Positions 8,984-18,161 are shown, counted from the stretch's first letter. The stretch: DNA of 64,000 nt from Methyloversatilis discipulorum (GCF_000527135.1 NZ_AZUP01000001.1:4179535-4243534); one strand, 5' to 3'. The notes: generated by a model from the sequence alone, not told the origin. Numbers and translations are program-made.

Positions 8984-9820
8984 ATGTCAGACATCCTGCA
9001 GAAAATCCTCGCCACCAAGCGCGAGGAAATTGCCGCCGGTCTTGCCGCGGAAACGATGGCCGCGCTGCGCGCGCGGGCCGACGCTCAGGCGCCGACGCGC
9101 GACTTCGTCGCTGCGCTGAAGACGCGCGTGGCGGCGAAGAAGCCGGCGGTGATTGCCGAAGTGAAGAAGGCCAGCCCGTCCAAGGGCGTGCTGCGCGCCG
9201 ACTTCCGGCCGGCCGACATCGCCCGCTCGTACGAGGCCGGGGGCGCGGCCTGCCTGTCGGTGCTGACCGACCGCCAGTATTTCCAGGGCAGTCCGGACTA
9301 TCTGGTCGAGGCGCGCGCCGCCTGCAGCCTGCCGGTGCTGCGCAAGGATTTCATCATCGACCCGTATCAGGTGGTCGAGGCGCGGGCGATGGGCGCGGAC
9401 TGCATCCTGCTGATCGTCGCCGCCTTCCTGCCGCCCTCGGGCGAAGCCGACGCGGCGCAGCAGGCCCGCGCGGTCGCCGACATGCGCGCACTCGAGTCGC
9501 TGGCGACGGAACTGGGCATGGCGGTGCTGGTGGAAAGCCACGACGCCGGCGAACTGGACCTCGCGCTGCAGCTCGATACGCCGCTGATGGGCATCAATAA
9601 CCGCAGCCTGCGTACCTTCGAGGTATCGCTCGACTTCACGCTGTCGCAGCTCGAGCGCATTCCGGCCGACCGCGTGGTCATCACCGAAAGCGGCATCCTC
9701 GCAAAGGAACACGTCGCGGCCATGCGGGCCCGCGACGTGCATGCCTTCCTGGTAGGCGAAGCCTTCATGCGCGCCGCCGACCCGGGGGCCGAGCTGGCGC
9801 GCCTGTTCGACATCGCCTGA
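8984..9820 (+). CDS. trpC: Indole-3-glycerol-phosphate synthase
   Basis: TrpC, 278 aa, a TIM-barrel enzyme that closes the indole ring of tryptophan. The N-terminus [15 protein letters not shown], catalytic segments [12 protein letters not shown] and [12 protein letters not shown], and the phosphate loop ITESGI are all typical. It is a stand-alone TrpC, not fused to TrpF. It follows trpD after a short gap containing GAGG and ends the trp operon; the next gene is convergent six bases away. A short charged insert (SGEADAAQQ) around residues 150-160 is within normal family variation. Confidence 0.96.
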   Translation: MSDILQKILATKREEIAAGLAAETMAALRARADAQAPTRDFVAALKTRVAAKKPAVIAEVKKASPSKGVLRADFRPADIARSYEAGGAACLSVLTDRQYFQGSPDYLVEARAACSLPVLRKDFIIDPYQVVEARAMGADCILLIVAAFLPPSGEADAAQQARAVADMRALESLATELGMAVLVESHDAGELDLALQLDTPLMGINNRSLRTFEVSLDFTLSQLERIPADRVVITESGILAKEHVAAMRARDVHAFLVGEAFMRAADPGAELARLFDIA

Positions 9821-9826
9821 GCGGAC

Positions 9827-10399
9827 TCAGCCGCGCGTCGCCTCCGGCGCGCGCGGGCCGTCGCCGTGGCGGTGCTTGCCGTGGTGGCCGTGGCGGCCAC
9901 CCATGCCGGCCAGCGACTTGGCCGCCTCCTTGCGTTGTGCCGGCGTCAGCACTTCGGCCAGATCGGCCATCGTGCGCGTCATTACCTTCGACGCTTCGTC
10001 CATCTGAGCGTGGCGGGCGGCACGCTGCTGCTCGATCTGGCCGCGGTCTATCGTGTCGGCCGACAGCAGCGCCAGCATCTGCTGACGGTCGTCGGTACGA
10101 CCGGCGTGCAGCTTCTTCATTTCCTCGCCGGACGCCTTGACGATGTCACGGGCGCGCGCCTTCTGTTCCTCGCTGGCGCCGACCTTCGTGAACACGCGCT
10201 CCACCATCTGTTCCATGCGCTGGCCCATCGCTTCCGGGCCGTGGTGACGTTCGCCGTGCTTGACCGGATGAGCGCCGCCCTCGGCACCCGGGTGAGCCTG
10301 CGCCGGCAGATTGACGGCAACCAGTCCGGCCAGCGCACCGGCGGTGGCAAGACCGGCAAACCAGCGGCCGCGGACAGATGATTTTTCAGGGGTTTTCAT
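9827..10399 (-). CDS. Spy/CpxP-like (LTXXQ) periplasmic protein
   Basis: A 190-aa exported protein. A signal peptide covers about residues 1-35 (RGRWFAGLATAGALAG ... LPAQAHP), followed by a helical, His- and charge-rich mature part with one clear LTPAQ motif of the Spy/CpxP family and a C-terminal run rich in His, Gly and Lys (GGRHGHHGKHRHGDG). Spy and CpxP are ATP-independent chaperones or stress regulators of the periplasm; the histidine tail suggests metal binding, which is an inference. The ATG at 10399 was chosen because GGAG lies nine bases ahead; an in-frame ATG at 10414 is possible. It is convergent with trpC and not in an operon. Confidence 0.75.
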   Translation of the reverse strand: MKTPEKSSVRGRWFAGLATAGALAGLVAVNLPAQAHPGAEGGAHPVKHGERHHGPEAMGQRMEQMVERVFTKVGASEEQKARARDIVKASGEEMKKLHAGRTDDRQQMLALLSADTIDRGQIEQQRAARHAQMDEASKVMTRTMADLAEVLTPAQRKEAAKSLAGMGGRHGHHGKHRHGDGPRAPEATRG

Positions 10400-10725
10400 G
10401 TTCGGTATCTCCATGGGCCGGAACGCTCCGGCAGCGAAGCCAGCTTGTGCCGCTGCTGTGAACCCCGATTTCGAGTGGCGTAACCATTTGTAAAGGTTGA
10501 CGCCCCGATGGCGATTCCGGCACCGGCGTTCGAGTTGCGGGCGAAATGGGCGACGTTGCTCTGCAACGACGCCGTGACTCACGCCGCATCCCAGTATTGG
10601 CGCGGGTTTGCGTCGATTTGCTGCGGTATGATCAATCGCAGATACCGTCTCAAGAACGGCCGATAAACCAAAGAGGTCAGCGCCGGGCCCCAGGGCCCGG
10701 TGTCCAATAACATCGTCCAGTCCGC
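10400..10725. other. 326-bp divergent intergenic region
   Basis: Separates the Spy-like gene (minus) from the HDOD gene (plus). It holds an imperfect palindrome with arms AACC (10482-10485) and GGTT (10495-10498), and a TATGAT hexamer (10627-10632) that could serve as a -10 for the HDOD gene, though I see no good -35. A GCCGATAA at 10659-10666 equals the FliA -10 consensus but has no matching -35. No coding potential was recognised. Confidence 0.4.
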
Positions 10726-12849
10726 ATGACAGCCCCCGCCGCCCGCGCGATCGACTGTGCCATGCTGTCCGGTCTGCCTTCGCTGCCGCTTCTCGCGGAC
10801 GTGGCACTCGGACTGCGTGCGCTGCCGGCCGGGCTTCCGTCCCTGAACGCGCTGCTCCGCCACGATCCGGTCTGGGTCTTGCGCCTGCTGCGCGCGTCGG
10901 CGCTGATCGCCACGCCGGCCGGCGACGGCGGCGCGGGTCGGCGCATCGACGCGGTGATCGATGCCTGCGGAAACGCGCTGATACAGGTGGCGCTGCTCGA
11001 TGCGCGCGCGCGCGTCCAGCGCAGCGGTGTCGATCTTGCGGGGCATCGCGCCTTCTGGGCGCACTCCATACTGACTGCCGAAATCGCCCGCGCACTGGCC
11101 GCTGCGGGCAGTCGCTGCGATCCCGACGAGAGCTTCATCGCCGGCCTGCTGCTCGACGTTGCGCTGCCGCTGCTGGCGGTGGCGCCCGGCGGCGGCGAGC
11201 GGCACGCCCACAGCCCGACCGAACACGAACTGGCCGCGCTCGAAACCGCCTATGGCGGCGAACATCATGGCGAGGTCGGCGCCGCGCTGCTGTCCGCCGA
11301 ATGGGCGGCCGGACTGGCGGATGCGCTGCGCTTTTCCCATGCCGACGGCGCGCTCTTCATTGATGCGCCGGAACATCTGCGCCTGGCGCGCGCCGCCGAA
11401 GAACTGGCGGGGGGCGGTGCCGCCGATACGACGCAGCAACGGGCACTCGCACAGCGCCTGACCGGGCTGTCGGCCGATGCGCTCGACAGCGCATTGCAGG
11501 AGGCGCACAGCCGCGCGTTTGAACGCTGCCGGCAGGTCGAGGTGGACGCTGCCGACACGCTGCTTCCCGCGGGGGCGCCCTATCGTCCGACCTTCGCCAT
11601 CGCGATCGCCGACGCGCAGCCGGACGACAGCGCCGCGCTGACCGGCTTCGCACGCGCCGGACTGTTCAGCCAGGTGTATGCGCGCGGCGACGAGGCGTCG
11701 CTGTGGACGTCGCTGAAGCTGGCGTCGGCGTTGCTGCTCGACCTGCCGGCGCCGCAGATACTGCGAGCCGGGCAGGGCGGCGGCGCCTTCATGCCTATCG
11801 CGGAGCGGGGCGAAAACGCACCGCACGTCGATCTCGCGCAGCCGGGGCTGGAGGGCGTCTGGCGCCAGCTTTCGTCGGGCGCGGCCTGGCTGTGCAGCGA
11901 CGCGCGTGAAGCCGCTGCATTGCCGGTCAGCCTGCAGCGCCTGCTGCGGGTGTCGCCCGGGCAGACCGGCCTGATCCAGCCGCTGCGCAGCGAAGCGGGG
12001 GTCGAGGCGCTCGCGCTCTACCACTTCCCGGCCAGCCTCACGCCCGCGCTGATGCGCCGAAGCGACGAACTGCACGCGCTGGCCGAGGGCGCCGCTCGCG
12101 CCCTTCATCAGCAGCAGCTGCGTCTGCGCGAACTGGGCGAACTGCGACAGGGCATGGTCGAGCAGTACGCCGTACATGCGCGCCAGTTGCGCGGCGACCT
12201 GCATACGCCGCTCGGCCTGATGCGGCATCAGATCAAGTCGATGCGCCTGAAGATGGGCGCCGACGCGATGGTCGATTCCGAACTGACGGTGTTCGGCGAC
12301 CAGATCGATCGCATCGACACCGTGCTGCGTCAGTTCGAGGGCCGTCCGCCCGACGTGTCGGCCGACGCCCAGCGCATCGACCTGAATCAGCTGATGGAAC
12401 AGACGGTGGCCGAGGTCGAGGAGCGCGTGCTGCGGGCCCGCTCGATTTCGACCGAGCTGCATCTCGACGCGGCGCTGCCACCGCTGCACATGCCGCTCGG
12501 CGTGCTGCGCGAGCTGCTGCACGCGCTGCTGGCGATCAGTGCCGAACAGGTCGGCACCTCCGGTCGCATCGCGGTCAGCACGGCAGAGGGCCTCAACCTC
12601 AATGGCTCGCTGTTCGTCGAGGTCCGGGTACGCGATTTCGGCCGCGGCATGGACGCCGGGCGGGTGGCGGCGCTGTTCGCGCCGGACGGCAGCGGCGCCA
12701 AGCAGGCGACGCCGGCGCATGCGCTGGCGCTGGCACGCTCACTCGGCGGCTCGCTGTCCTGCAAGAGCGCGGTCGGTCAGGGCACCGTATTCCAGCTGCT
12801 GTTGCCGCGCACCACCCGTCGTCCGTCGGGGGCCGCCGTTCCGCTGTGA
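10726..12849 (+). CDS. HDOD domain protein with degenerate histidine-kinase module
   Basis: A 707-aa multidomain protein. Residues ~15-270 form an HDOD domain (LPSLPLLADVALGL, a middle FWAHSILTAEIARAL segment). A poorly defined sensor-like region (~280-450) follows, then a HisKA/HATPase-like C-terminus. The H-box reads RGDLHTPLGLM (residues 489-499): Gly490 occupies the usual phospho-His position, and a His (493) sits where Arg is normal. The N-box reads RELLHALLAIS, where the catalytic Asn is replaced by Ile604; the D-box DFGRG (637-641) is intact. It is probably not an active kinase and may instead bind nucleotide or a partner. It stands alone, with convergent HNH downstream. Confidence 0.78.
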   Translation: MTAPAARAIDCAMLSGLPSLPLLADVALGLRALPAGLPSLNALLRHDPVWVLRLLRASALIATPAGDGGAGRRIDAVIDACGNALIQVALLDARARVQRSGVDLAGHRAFWAHSILTAEIARALAAAGSRCDPDESFIAGLLLDVALPLLAVAPGGGERHAHSPTEHELAALETAYGGEHHGEVGAALLSAEWAAGLADALRFSHADGALFIDAPEHLRLARAAEELAGGGAADTTQQRALAQRLTGLSADALDSALQEAHSRAFERCRQVEVDAADTLLPAGAPYRPTFAIAIADAQPDDSAALTGFARAGLFSQVYARGDEASLWTSLKLASALLLDLPAPQILRAGQGGGAFMPIAERGENAPHVDLAQPGLEGVWRQLSSGAAWLCSDAREAAALPVSLQRLLRVSPGQTGLIQPLRSEAGVEALALYHFPASLTPALMRRSDELHALAEGAARALHQQQLRLRELGELRQGMVEQYAVHARQLRGDLHTPLGLMRHQIKSMRLKMGADAMVDSELTVFGDQIDRIDTVLRQFEGRPPDVSADAQRIDLNQLMEQTVAEVEERVLRARSISTELHLDAALPPLHMPLGVLRELLHALLAISAEQVGTSGRIAVSTAEGLNLNGSLFVEVRVRDFGRGMDAGRVAALFAPDGSGAKQATPAHALALARSLGGSLSCKSAVGQGTVFQLLLPRTTRRPSGAAVPL

Positions 12850-12853
12850 ACGG

Positions 12854-13471
12854 TCAGGCCGCTTTCCAGCGGCTGTTGGCGTTCACGTGCTGGGCGAGGA
12901 AATCCATCTGGTCGGCCAGGATGTTGCGGTTGCTGAGAATCAGGTATTCGGCCTTGTTTGGCACGTAGGGCGCGTACATCAGCTGCATGCGCGCCTGTTC
13001 CGGTGTGCGGCCGCTCTTGCGCTGGTTGCAGGGCCGGCAGCAGGTCACCACATTCATCCACAGGTCGCGCCCACCCTGCGACACCGGCACGATGTGGTCG
13101 CGCGTCAGCTTCTGGTATGAGAACTCGCCGCCGCAGTAGCCGCAGATCGAGCGGTCGCGGTGGAACAGTTCGCGGTTGTTCAGCGGCGGCACGGCCGTCT
13201 GCAGCTTGTGCGCGTGGCTGCGTCCCTTGATCGCGATGATGCTGTTGGTGCGGATGAAGGACTGTTCGCCAGTGACGCGATTGATGCCGCCGCGGATTTC
13301 GAATTCGTGGCTGCCGGCCACCCAGGCCACCAGATCCTTGGAGTGATAGAACACGGCATGCTGCCAGCTGACCCAGCGGTGCGGAACGCCGTTGGCGTCG
13401 AGGGTCAGTATCCACGGGTGCGACGGGCGCCGCACTTCGTAAACTATGCTCCGGGGTGGCTGCTCCAGCAT
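12854..13471 (-). CDS. HNH endonuclease family protein
   Basis: A 205-aa protein with a C-terminal HNH nuclease domain. A zinc knuckle is formed by CGYC (110-113) and CRPC (145-148), with catalytic-type LTRDHIVP (His126), Asn140 and CNQRKSGR completing the beta-beta-alpha-metal motif. The N-terminal ~100 residues have the conserved WQHAVFY and NNRELFHRDR stretches common in stand-alone bacterial HNH proteins of unknown substrate. I chose the ATG at 13471; a GTG 60 bases further upstream is in frame but gives an atypical basic N-terminus. No methylase or restriction partner is nearby, so restriction is unlikely. It converges on the HDOD gene with a 4-bp gap. Confidence 0.85.
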   Translation of the reverse strand: MLEQPPRSIVYEVRRPSHPWILTLDANGVPHRWVSWQHAVFYHSKDLVAWVAGSHEFEIRGGINRVTGEQSFIRTNSIIAIKGRSHAHKLQTAVPPLNNRELFHRDRSICGYCGGEFSYQKLTRDHIVPVSQGGRDLWMNVVTCCRPCNQRKSGRTPEQARMQLMYAPYVPNKAEYLILSNRNILADQMDFLAQHVNANSRWKAA

Positions 13472-13595
13472 GATCGTCTTACGCGTCCTCGGTCTGAAAT
13501 CGGTCAGTCGAAGTGAAACGTGTGTCGTCACGCATCCGCCCGGCGACGCGGGAAACGTTGCCGCGCAAGGTGCTCGGACACTTTAGCAAAGGAAG

Positions 13596-14219
13596 ATGAA
13601 TTTGCAACCGCGTCAATCGCTTGCGACGCATCGTCCGCTGGGCTGCGCACTGGCGCTGTCGGCCCTGCTGCACCTGCTGATTTTCTGGCCGCTGCCGTCG
13701 GCGGCACCGCAGCTCAGCCACGGCGCGCTCCGGCTGGCACTGAAGCCTGTCGGCCCGAGCGCCTTGCCGGCGCAGGGCAGCGCCACCGCGGGGCAGGGCG
13801 TGGTCGCGGGCGAGCCGCGCCCGGCGCGGGTCCCGGCGACGGGAAGCGCTGTCGCCGTTGCGCCGACGCCGCAGACCGTCGCCGAGCCAGCGCTGCCGGC
13901 GCCGGGCGAGGACGCGCTGCGGGCCTTGCGCTATGCGCTGGCGCGGGTGGTCGTCACCGACGGATGGTCGACGGAGGGGCGCGCCGCGTCGATGTCGGTG
14001 CAGTTGCACGTACTGGCGCGGCGGGTGGTCGGCGTCGACCTGGCGCGCAGCAGCGGCCGTGACGAGGTCGACGCGGCGGTGCTGGCCGCCTTCAAGGCAG
14101 CGGCCGGGCGGGCCGTAATACCGACGTCGCTTCCGGCGCACGGGTTTACCGTCGAACTCGAGCTGGAAGCGGGAGATGCCGCCCCTTCCGATGATGCCGA
14201 GCCACCGCTACCCGGTTGA
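13596..14219 (+). CDS. TonB-like protein (single membrane anchor, Pro/Ala-rich linker)
   Basis: A 207-aa protein with one N-terminal membrane segment (about residues 17-33), a Pro/Ala-rich linker (~55-110) and a ~90-residue C-terminal domain resembling the TonB/TolA C-terminal fold (SVQLHVLARRVVGVDLARSSG, then an AVLAAFKAAAGRA helix). Function could be energy coupling to an outer-membrane receptor, but no exbB, exbD or receptor gene is adjacent and the usual TonB YP motif is absent. AAAGGAAG precedes the ATG. It diverges from the HNH gene and converges on the Rieske gene. The family call is tentative. Confidence 0.55.
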   Translation: MNLQPRQSLATHRPLGCALALSALLHLLIFWPLPSAAPQLSHGALRLALKPVGPSALPAQGSATAGQGVVAGEPRPARVPATGSAVAVAPTPQTVAEPALPAPGEDALRALRYALARVVVTDGWSTEGRAASMSVQLHVLARRVVGVDLARSSGRDEVDAAVLAAFKAAAGRAVIPTSLPAHGFTVELELEAGDAAPSDDAEPPLPG

Positions 14220-14232
14220 ACCCTCGACACCG

Positions 14233-14931
14233 TCAGCAGCGCACCTGCTGACGGCAGAAGCTGTCCATCGCGACCACCCGCGTGGTCGCGCCGACCGGTT
14301 TCATCGCGCGGTCGCCACCGTGATCCAGCGCCAGCCGGAAGCCGAAGCTCTGGAAGAAGCGGTCGAACACGTCGGCGCCCAGCGTGGCGACGGCCACCAG
14401 TTCGTCGCGTTCTGCCGCGTATTCGAGCACGATGCCGGCCAGTGGCTGCGGCGCTGGGCCTTCGAGTACGCGTGCGCCGGCGGCCGGATCGAACTGGCTG
14501 TGCTCGGAACAGCAGTGGATCACCCGCGCGCGACGGCTGTGTGCAGTCGCTTCGTCACGGTAGGAGATGAAACTGATGTCCCGTGTCGGATGCGTGAGCT
14601 TGTGCGAGCATATGGCCGAGTAGGCGACGATGGACTGGGCCCGGCCGACGCCGCCGGGCCAGTCGTACTGTCGCCCGTCGGCGGTACGCAGCTTCGTCGC
14701 GCCGTCGACCTTCCTGCCCAGATCCAGCAGGAAACAGGGCGTGGCCGGATACGGCCACTGGAATACATAATTGATACCCGGCTTGAGCGAGGACGCCTTC
14801 AGCGGCCGACCTTCGCCGTCGGTCAGCACGCTGCGCGGGTATTCCCGCGCCACGGCGGCGCGCGCGGGCAGGTTCAGTCCGGCCAGTCCGCAGGCGGCGC
14901 TGCACGCGGTGATAAAGCTGCGTCTTTCCAT
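14233..14931 (-). CDS. Tat-exported Rieske [2Fe-2S] protein
   Basis: A 232-aa protein starting MERRSFITACSAACG, a twin-arginine signal with a hydrophobic core and a probable cleavage near PARAAVA. A Rieske cluster is indicated by C108-x-H110 (ICSHKL) and C141-x2-H144 (HCCSEHSQFD), followed by the proline loop GPAPQPL. The cluster would face the periplasm. No cytochrome b or c1 gene adjoins it, so it is not the canonical bc1 operon; partner and substrate are unknown. Two adjacent ATGs occur; the second (14931) is seven bases from GGAG and was preferred over 14934. Confidence 0.8.
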   Translation of the reverse strand: MERRSFITACSAACGLAGLNLPARAAVAREYPRSVLTDGEGRPLKASSLKPGINYVFQWPYPATPCFLLDLGRKVDGATKLRTADGRQYDWPGGVGRAQSIVAYSAICSHKLTHPTRDISFISYRDEATAHSRRARVIHCCSEHSQFDPAAGARVLEGPAPQPLAGIVLEYAAERDELVAVATLGADVFDRFFQSFGFRLALDHGGDRAMKPVGATTRVVAMDSFCRQQVRC

Positions 14932-14971
14932 CATCACGCTCCACAGGAAACATTCGTGCGGCAGTCGTTGA

Positions 14972-15000
14972 AAACTAGAAAGTGCCGCCGCGGTAGTCAA
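14972..15000 (-). promoter_or_regulatory. Candidate sigma-70 promoter for the Rieske gene
   Basis: Read on the minus strand, TTGACT (15000-14995) is followed after 17 bp by TAGTTT (14977-14972), about 40 bp before the Rieske start. The -35 is strong and the -10 weak. Confidence 0.45.
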
Positions 15001-15017
15001 GCCGGCCGGAGACAGAA

Positions 15018-17510
15018 TTGAGCATGCCGCCGCAGTCGCTGCCGTCGCCGTCGGAGCCGGCCGATCCGTCGGTCGGGCGCGCCCGCGCGCCCGGCCACGG
15101 GTTTGTGGTCAATCTGCTGATCGCCGTCGCCTACTGTCTGCTCGCTGCACTCAGCTTCCGGCTGCGCGATGTTGCGTCGGGTCAGATGCCGATGTGGGCG
15201 CCGATGGGGCTCGCCCTGTTTGCGCTGCTGCAGGGCGGCACGCGCTGGCTGCCGGGCGTGGTCGTCGGCGTGTTTGCGTCGGCGGTGCTGGCGCGCCAGG
15301 GCGCAGCGATGATCGCGCTGTTCTCCGCCGGCCAGGTCCTTGCGCCGTGGGCCGGTGCAGCGCTGCTGCGGCGCCTGACCGCAAGACCGACCGATCTGCT
15401 CGAACGCACCGATGGCGCACTCAAGCTGATGGCCGTGATCTATCTGATGGCGGTGCCCAGTGCCCTGGCGACACTGACCGGCAGCGTGCTGCAGCATGGT
15501 CTGCCGCCCGAGCGCTGGCTGGAGATCGGTTCCACCGCCTGGCTCGGTGACGCGCTCGGCGCCATCGTCACCGTGCTGCCGCTGCTGGCCTGGGGCGCGC
15601 GCCGGCCGCTGCAACAGCTCAAGCGCCGCCTGCCTGAGCAGATACTGGTCGTCGGTGCGCTGATGGCCCTGCTCAGCGTCACCTTCGCCGGCGTCGCGCT
15701 GCTGCCGGACCCGATGCTGCAGCTGTACGTCGCGCTGCCGCTGGTGGTGTGGGTGGCGCTGCGCTTTCCGCCACGCGTCGGCTGGACTGCCTTCCTGATC
15801 ACTTCGATGATGGCGCTGGCCGGCACCGCCAACGGCACGTCGCCGTTCAGTCCGCACCCGATGCAGGTGCAGCTGCTGGTGCTGCACGGCCTGATCATGC
15901 TGACCGCCGCCACCGCGCTGTTCATCGGCGCCGCGATGTCGGAGAAGCAGGCGGCGCGACGCGCGCTGCGCGAACGCGAATCGCATTTCCGCGCGCTGAC
16001 CCTGCTGTCGGCCGACTGGCACTGGGAACTGGACGCCGAACTGCGCTACCACCGGCTGCCGGACGAACTGACCGACGCGCACTTCGGCGACACCGAACTG
16101 GACGGCTGCGCGCCGTGGGAAATTCCCGGCGAAGAGGCGCTGACCCAGCCCTGGGGTCTGCTGCGGCAGACGCTGGAGCGGCACGAGGCTTTTCGCGACT
16201 TCCTGTCGCGCCGCCGCGACGGTTCGCGCTGGCGCTACCTCGCCTCGTCCGGCGAACCGGTGTTCGATGCCTCCGGCGCCTTCTCGGGCTATCGCGGCGT
16301 GAGCCGCGACATCACGGCCGAAATGCAGGCGCGCGAAGCGCTGCGCGAAGAGGAATTCCGTCTGCGCGCGCTGGTCGATGCGCTGCCCGACCTCATCGTG
16401 CTGAAGGACAGGCATTTGCGCTGGCGCCTGGCCAACCGCGCGCTGCTCGACACGCGTTGCCTGAAGAAGACGGCCTGGCTGGGGGCGACCAGCGAGGAAC
16501 TGGCGGCGCATCTGCCCTCGCTGTCCGAGGTGCTGCTGCACAACCACGCCATCGCGCAGGAGGTCGCCCGCACCTGCAAGCCGCACTTCGAGGAACAGGT
16601 CGTCGACCTCGCCGGCAACGACCCGCGTGTGTACGACGTGAGCATCATTCCGCTGGTCGACGACGACGGGAATTTCAATGGTCTGGTGTCGGTGCGCCGC
16701 GACGTGACCGCGCAGCGCGAGGCCGCGCGCATACAGGCCGAGCACGTGCAGAGCGTGCAGTCGCAGAACGACGAACTGGAACGACGTGTCGGCGCGCGCA
16801 CCGCGGCGCTGGAAGCGGCGGTCAAGGAACTGGAGGCCTTCAGCTATTCGGTGTCGCACGACCTGCGCGCACCGCTGCGTGCGCTCGACGGCTTCTCGCG
16901 GTTGCTGGTCGAGGACTACGGCGATCTGCTGGACGAGCAGGGGCGCGAATACCTCGCGCGCATCCGTCGCAACAGCCAGCGTATGGGCGAACTGATCGAC
17001 GACCTGCTCGAACTGTCGCGCGTGTCGCGCGCCGAGGTGCGCCGCACGCTGACCAATCTGTCGGACGTCGCCCGCGATATCGCGCGCGAGCTCGACGCCG
17101 AGGCGCCGTCGCGACAGGTGCAGTGGGTGATTCCGGAAGGCCTGTGGGTGGACGCCGATCCCGGCCTCGCCCGCATCGTGCTGGAAAACCTGCTGCGCAA
17201 CGCGTGGAAGTTCACCCGACTGCAGCCACAGCCGCGCATCGAGATCGGGCAGTCCCGGCTGGGCGAACAGACCGCCTATTTCGTGCGCGACAACGGCGCC
17301 GGTTTCGACATGGCCTACGTCGGGCGGCTGTTCGCGCCCTTCCAGCGCCTGCACAACAATCGCGAATACGACGGCAGCGGCATCGGTCTGGCCATCGTGC
17401 AACGAATCATCCGGCTGCACGGCGGCCGCGTCGCGGCCGAGGGCGTGCCGGGGCAGGGGGCGACCTTCAGCTTCAGCTTCGGCGCCGCCGCCGAAGCGGT
17501 CGAGGCCTGA
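15018..17510 (+). CDS. MASE1-like membrane sensor histidine kinase with two PAS domains
   Basis: An 830-aa hybrid-free sensor kinase. About eight hydrophobic segments span residues ~28-310, consistent with a MASE1-type integral sensor. Two PAS domains follow (~320-430 and ~440-570, the second beginning LRALVDALPDLIVLKD), then a coiled coil, HisKA with phospho-acceptor His614 in SYSVSHDLRAPLRAL, and HATPase with N-box ENLLRNAWKF, RDNGAGFD and GSGIGLAIV, all intact. The HisKA type resembles bacteriophytochrome-like kinases. TTG at 15018 is well spaced from GGAG; an ATG six bases later is the alternative. No response regulator is adjacent, but two REC proteins lie 1-3 kb downstream. Confidence 0.85.
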   Translation: MSMPPQSLPSPSEPADPSVGRARAPGHGFVVNLLIAVAYCLLAALSFRLRDVASGQMPMWAPMGLALFALLQGGTRWLPGVVVGVFASAVLARQGAAMIALFSAGQVLAPWAGAALLRRLTARPTDLLERTDGALKLMAVIYLMAVPSALATLTGSVLQHGLPPERWLEIGSTAWLGDALGAIVTVLPLLAWGARRPLQQLKRRLPEQILVVGALMALLSVTFAGVALLPDPMLQLYVALPLVVWVALRFPPRVGWTAFLITSMMALAGTANGTSPFSPHPMQVQLLVLHGLIMLTAATALFIGAAMSEKQAARRALRERESHFRALTLLSADWHWELDAELRYHRLPDELTDAHFGDTELDGCAPWEIPGEEALTQPWGLLRQTLERHEAFRDFLSRRRDGSRWRYLASSGEPVFDASGAFSGYRGVSRDITAEMQAREALREEEFRLRALVDALPDLIVLKDRHLRWRLANRALLDTRCLKKTAWLGATSEELAAHLPSLSEVLLHNHAIAQEVARTCKPHFEEQVVDLAGNDPRVYDVSIIPLVDDDGNFNGLVSVRRDVTAQREAARIQAEHVQSVQSQNDELERRVGARTAALEAAVKELEAFSYSVSHDLRAPLRALDGFSRLLVEDYGDLLDEQGREYLARIRRNSQRMGELIDDLLELSRVSRAEVRRTLTNLSDVARDIARELDAEAPSRQVQWVIPEGLWVDADPGLARIVLENLLRNAWKFTRLQPQPRIEIGQSRLGEQTAYFVRDNGAGFDMAYVGRLFAPFQRLHNNREYDGSGIGLAIVQRIIRLHGGRVAAEGVPGQGATFSFSFGAAAEAVEA

Positions 17511-17526
17511 GCCGGCGCAGGCGCGC

Positions 17527-18066
17527 TCAGCCCGCGGCTGCGGGCAGCGTGAAGTGATGGACGCCGAAGCTGCCCTGCCGGCGTTCGTCGAAAAAGGTGC
17601 GCAAAGTGAGCGACACGCTGCGGAAGGCCAGTTCGTCCCACGGGATGTCCGCCTCGTCGAACAGCTTCACCTCCAGTGATTCGGTGCCCGGCGCGAAATC
17701 GAGGTCGAGCAGCCGGGCGCGGAACAACAGGTGGATCTGGTCGATGAAGGGCACGCTCACCATCGTGTAGGGCGCCAGCAGTTCGACCCGCGCGCAGGCC
17801 TCTTCGCGCGTCTCGCGCATTGCGCCCTCGGCGGCGCTCTCGCCGTTCTCCATGAAGCCGGCCGGCAGCGTCCAGTAGCCGTGGCGCGGCTCGATCGCGC
17901 GCCGGCACAGCATCACCTTGTCTTCCCACACCGGCAGCGTGCCGACCACCATGCGCGGGTTCTGATAGTGAATGCTGCCGCAGGCCGGGCAGACGTGGCG
18001 CGGGCGGTTGTCGCCGGCCGGAACGCGCAGTTCGACCTCACTGCCGCAATGGGCGCAGTACTTCAT
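17527..18066 (-). CDS. NUDIX hydrolase with zinc ribbon
   Basis: A 179-aa protein. An N-terminal zinc ribbon (CAHCG at 4-8, CPACG around 26-30) precedes a NUDIX domain with the box GFMENGESAAEGAMRETREE, which keeps the Glu residues that bind divalent metal; the last box glycine is Cys. The family cleaves nucleoside diphosphates linked to another moiety (for example ADP-ribose or NADH). The exact substrate cannot be read here. The start MKYCAHCG was selected because the zinc ribbon begins there; a frame extension upstream lacks family features. It is convergent with the histidine kinase gene, 16 bp away. Confidence 0.88.
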   Translation of the reverse strand: MKYCAHCGSEVELRVPAGDNRPRHVCPACGSIHYQNPRMVVGTLPVWEDKVMLCRRAIEPRHGYWTLPAGFMENGESAAEGAMRETREEACARVELLAPYTMVSVPFIDQIHLLFRARLLDLDFAPGTESLEVKLFDEADIPWDELAFRSVSLTLRTFFDERRQGSFGVHHFTLPAAAG

Positions 18067-18161
18067 GTGTCGGGTGGCAAAACCGTGTTGCTGAGCAGGC
18101 CACGAGTGTAGCGCCGCCCTCGGCCGATGCGCGTGGGGTGGCCGGATTTTTGCTGCTGCCC

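Noticed and set aside
10659..10666. GCCGATAA, identical to the FliA -10 consensus, before the HDOD-kinase gene
   Set aside because: No T(C/A)AAG-type -35 stands 11 or 12 bp upstream; the TCAAG next to it is only one base away.
12854..13471. HNH protein as part of a restriction or anti-phage system
   Set aside because: No methylase, helicase or other defence gene is nearby, and neighbours are ordinary chromosomal genes.
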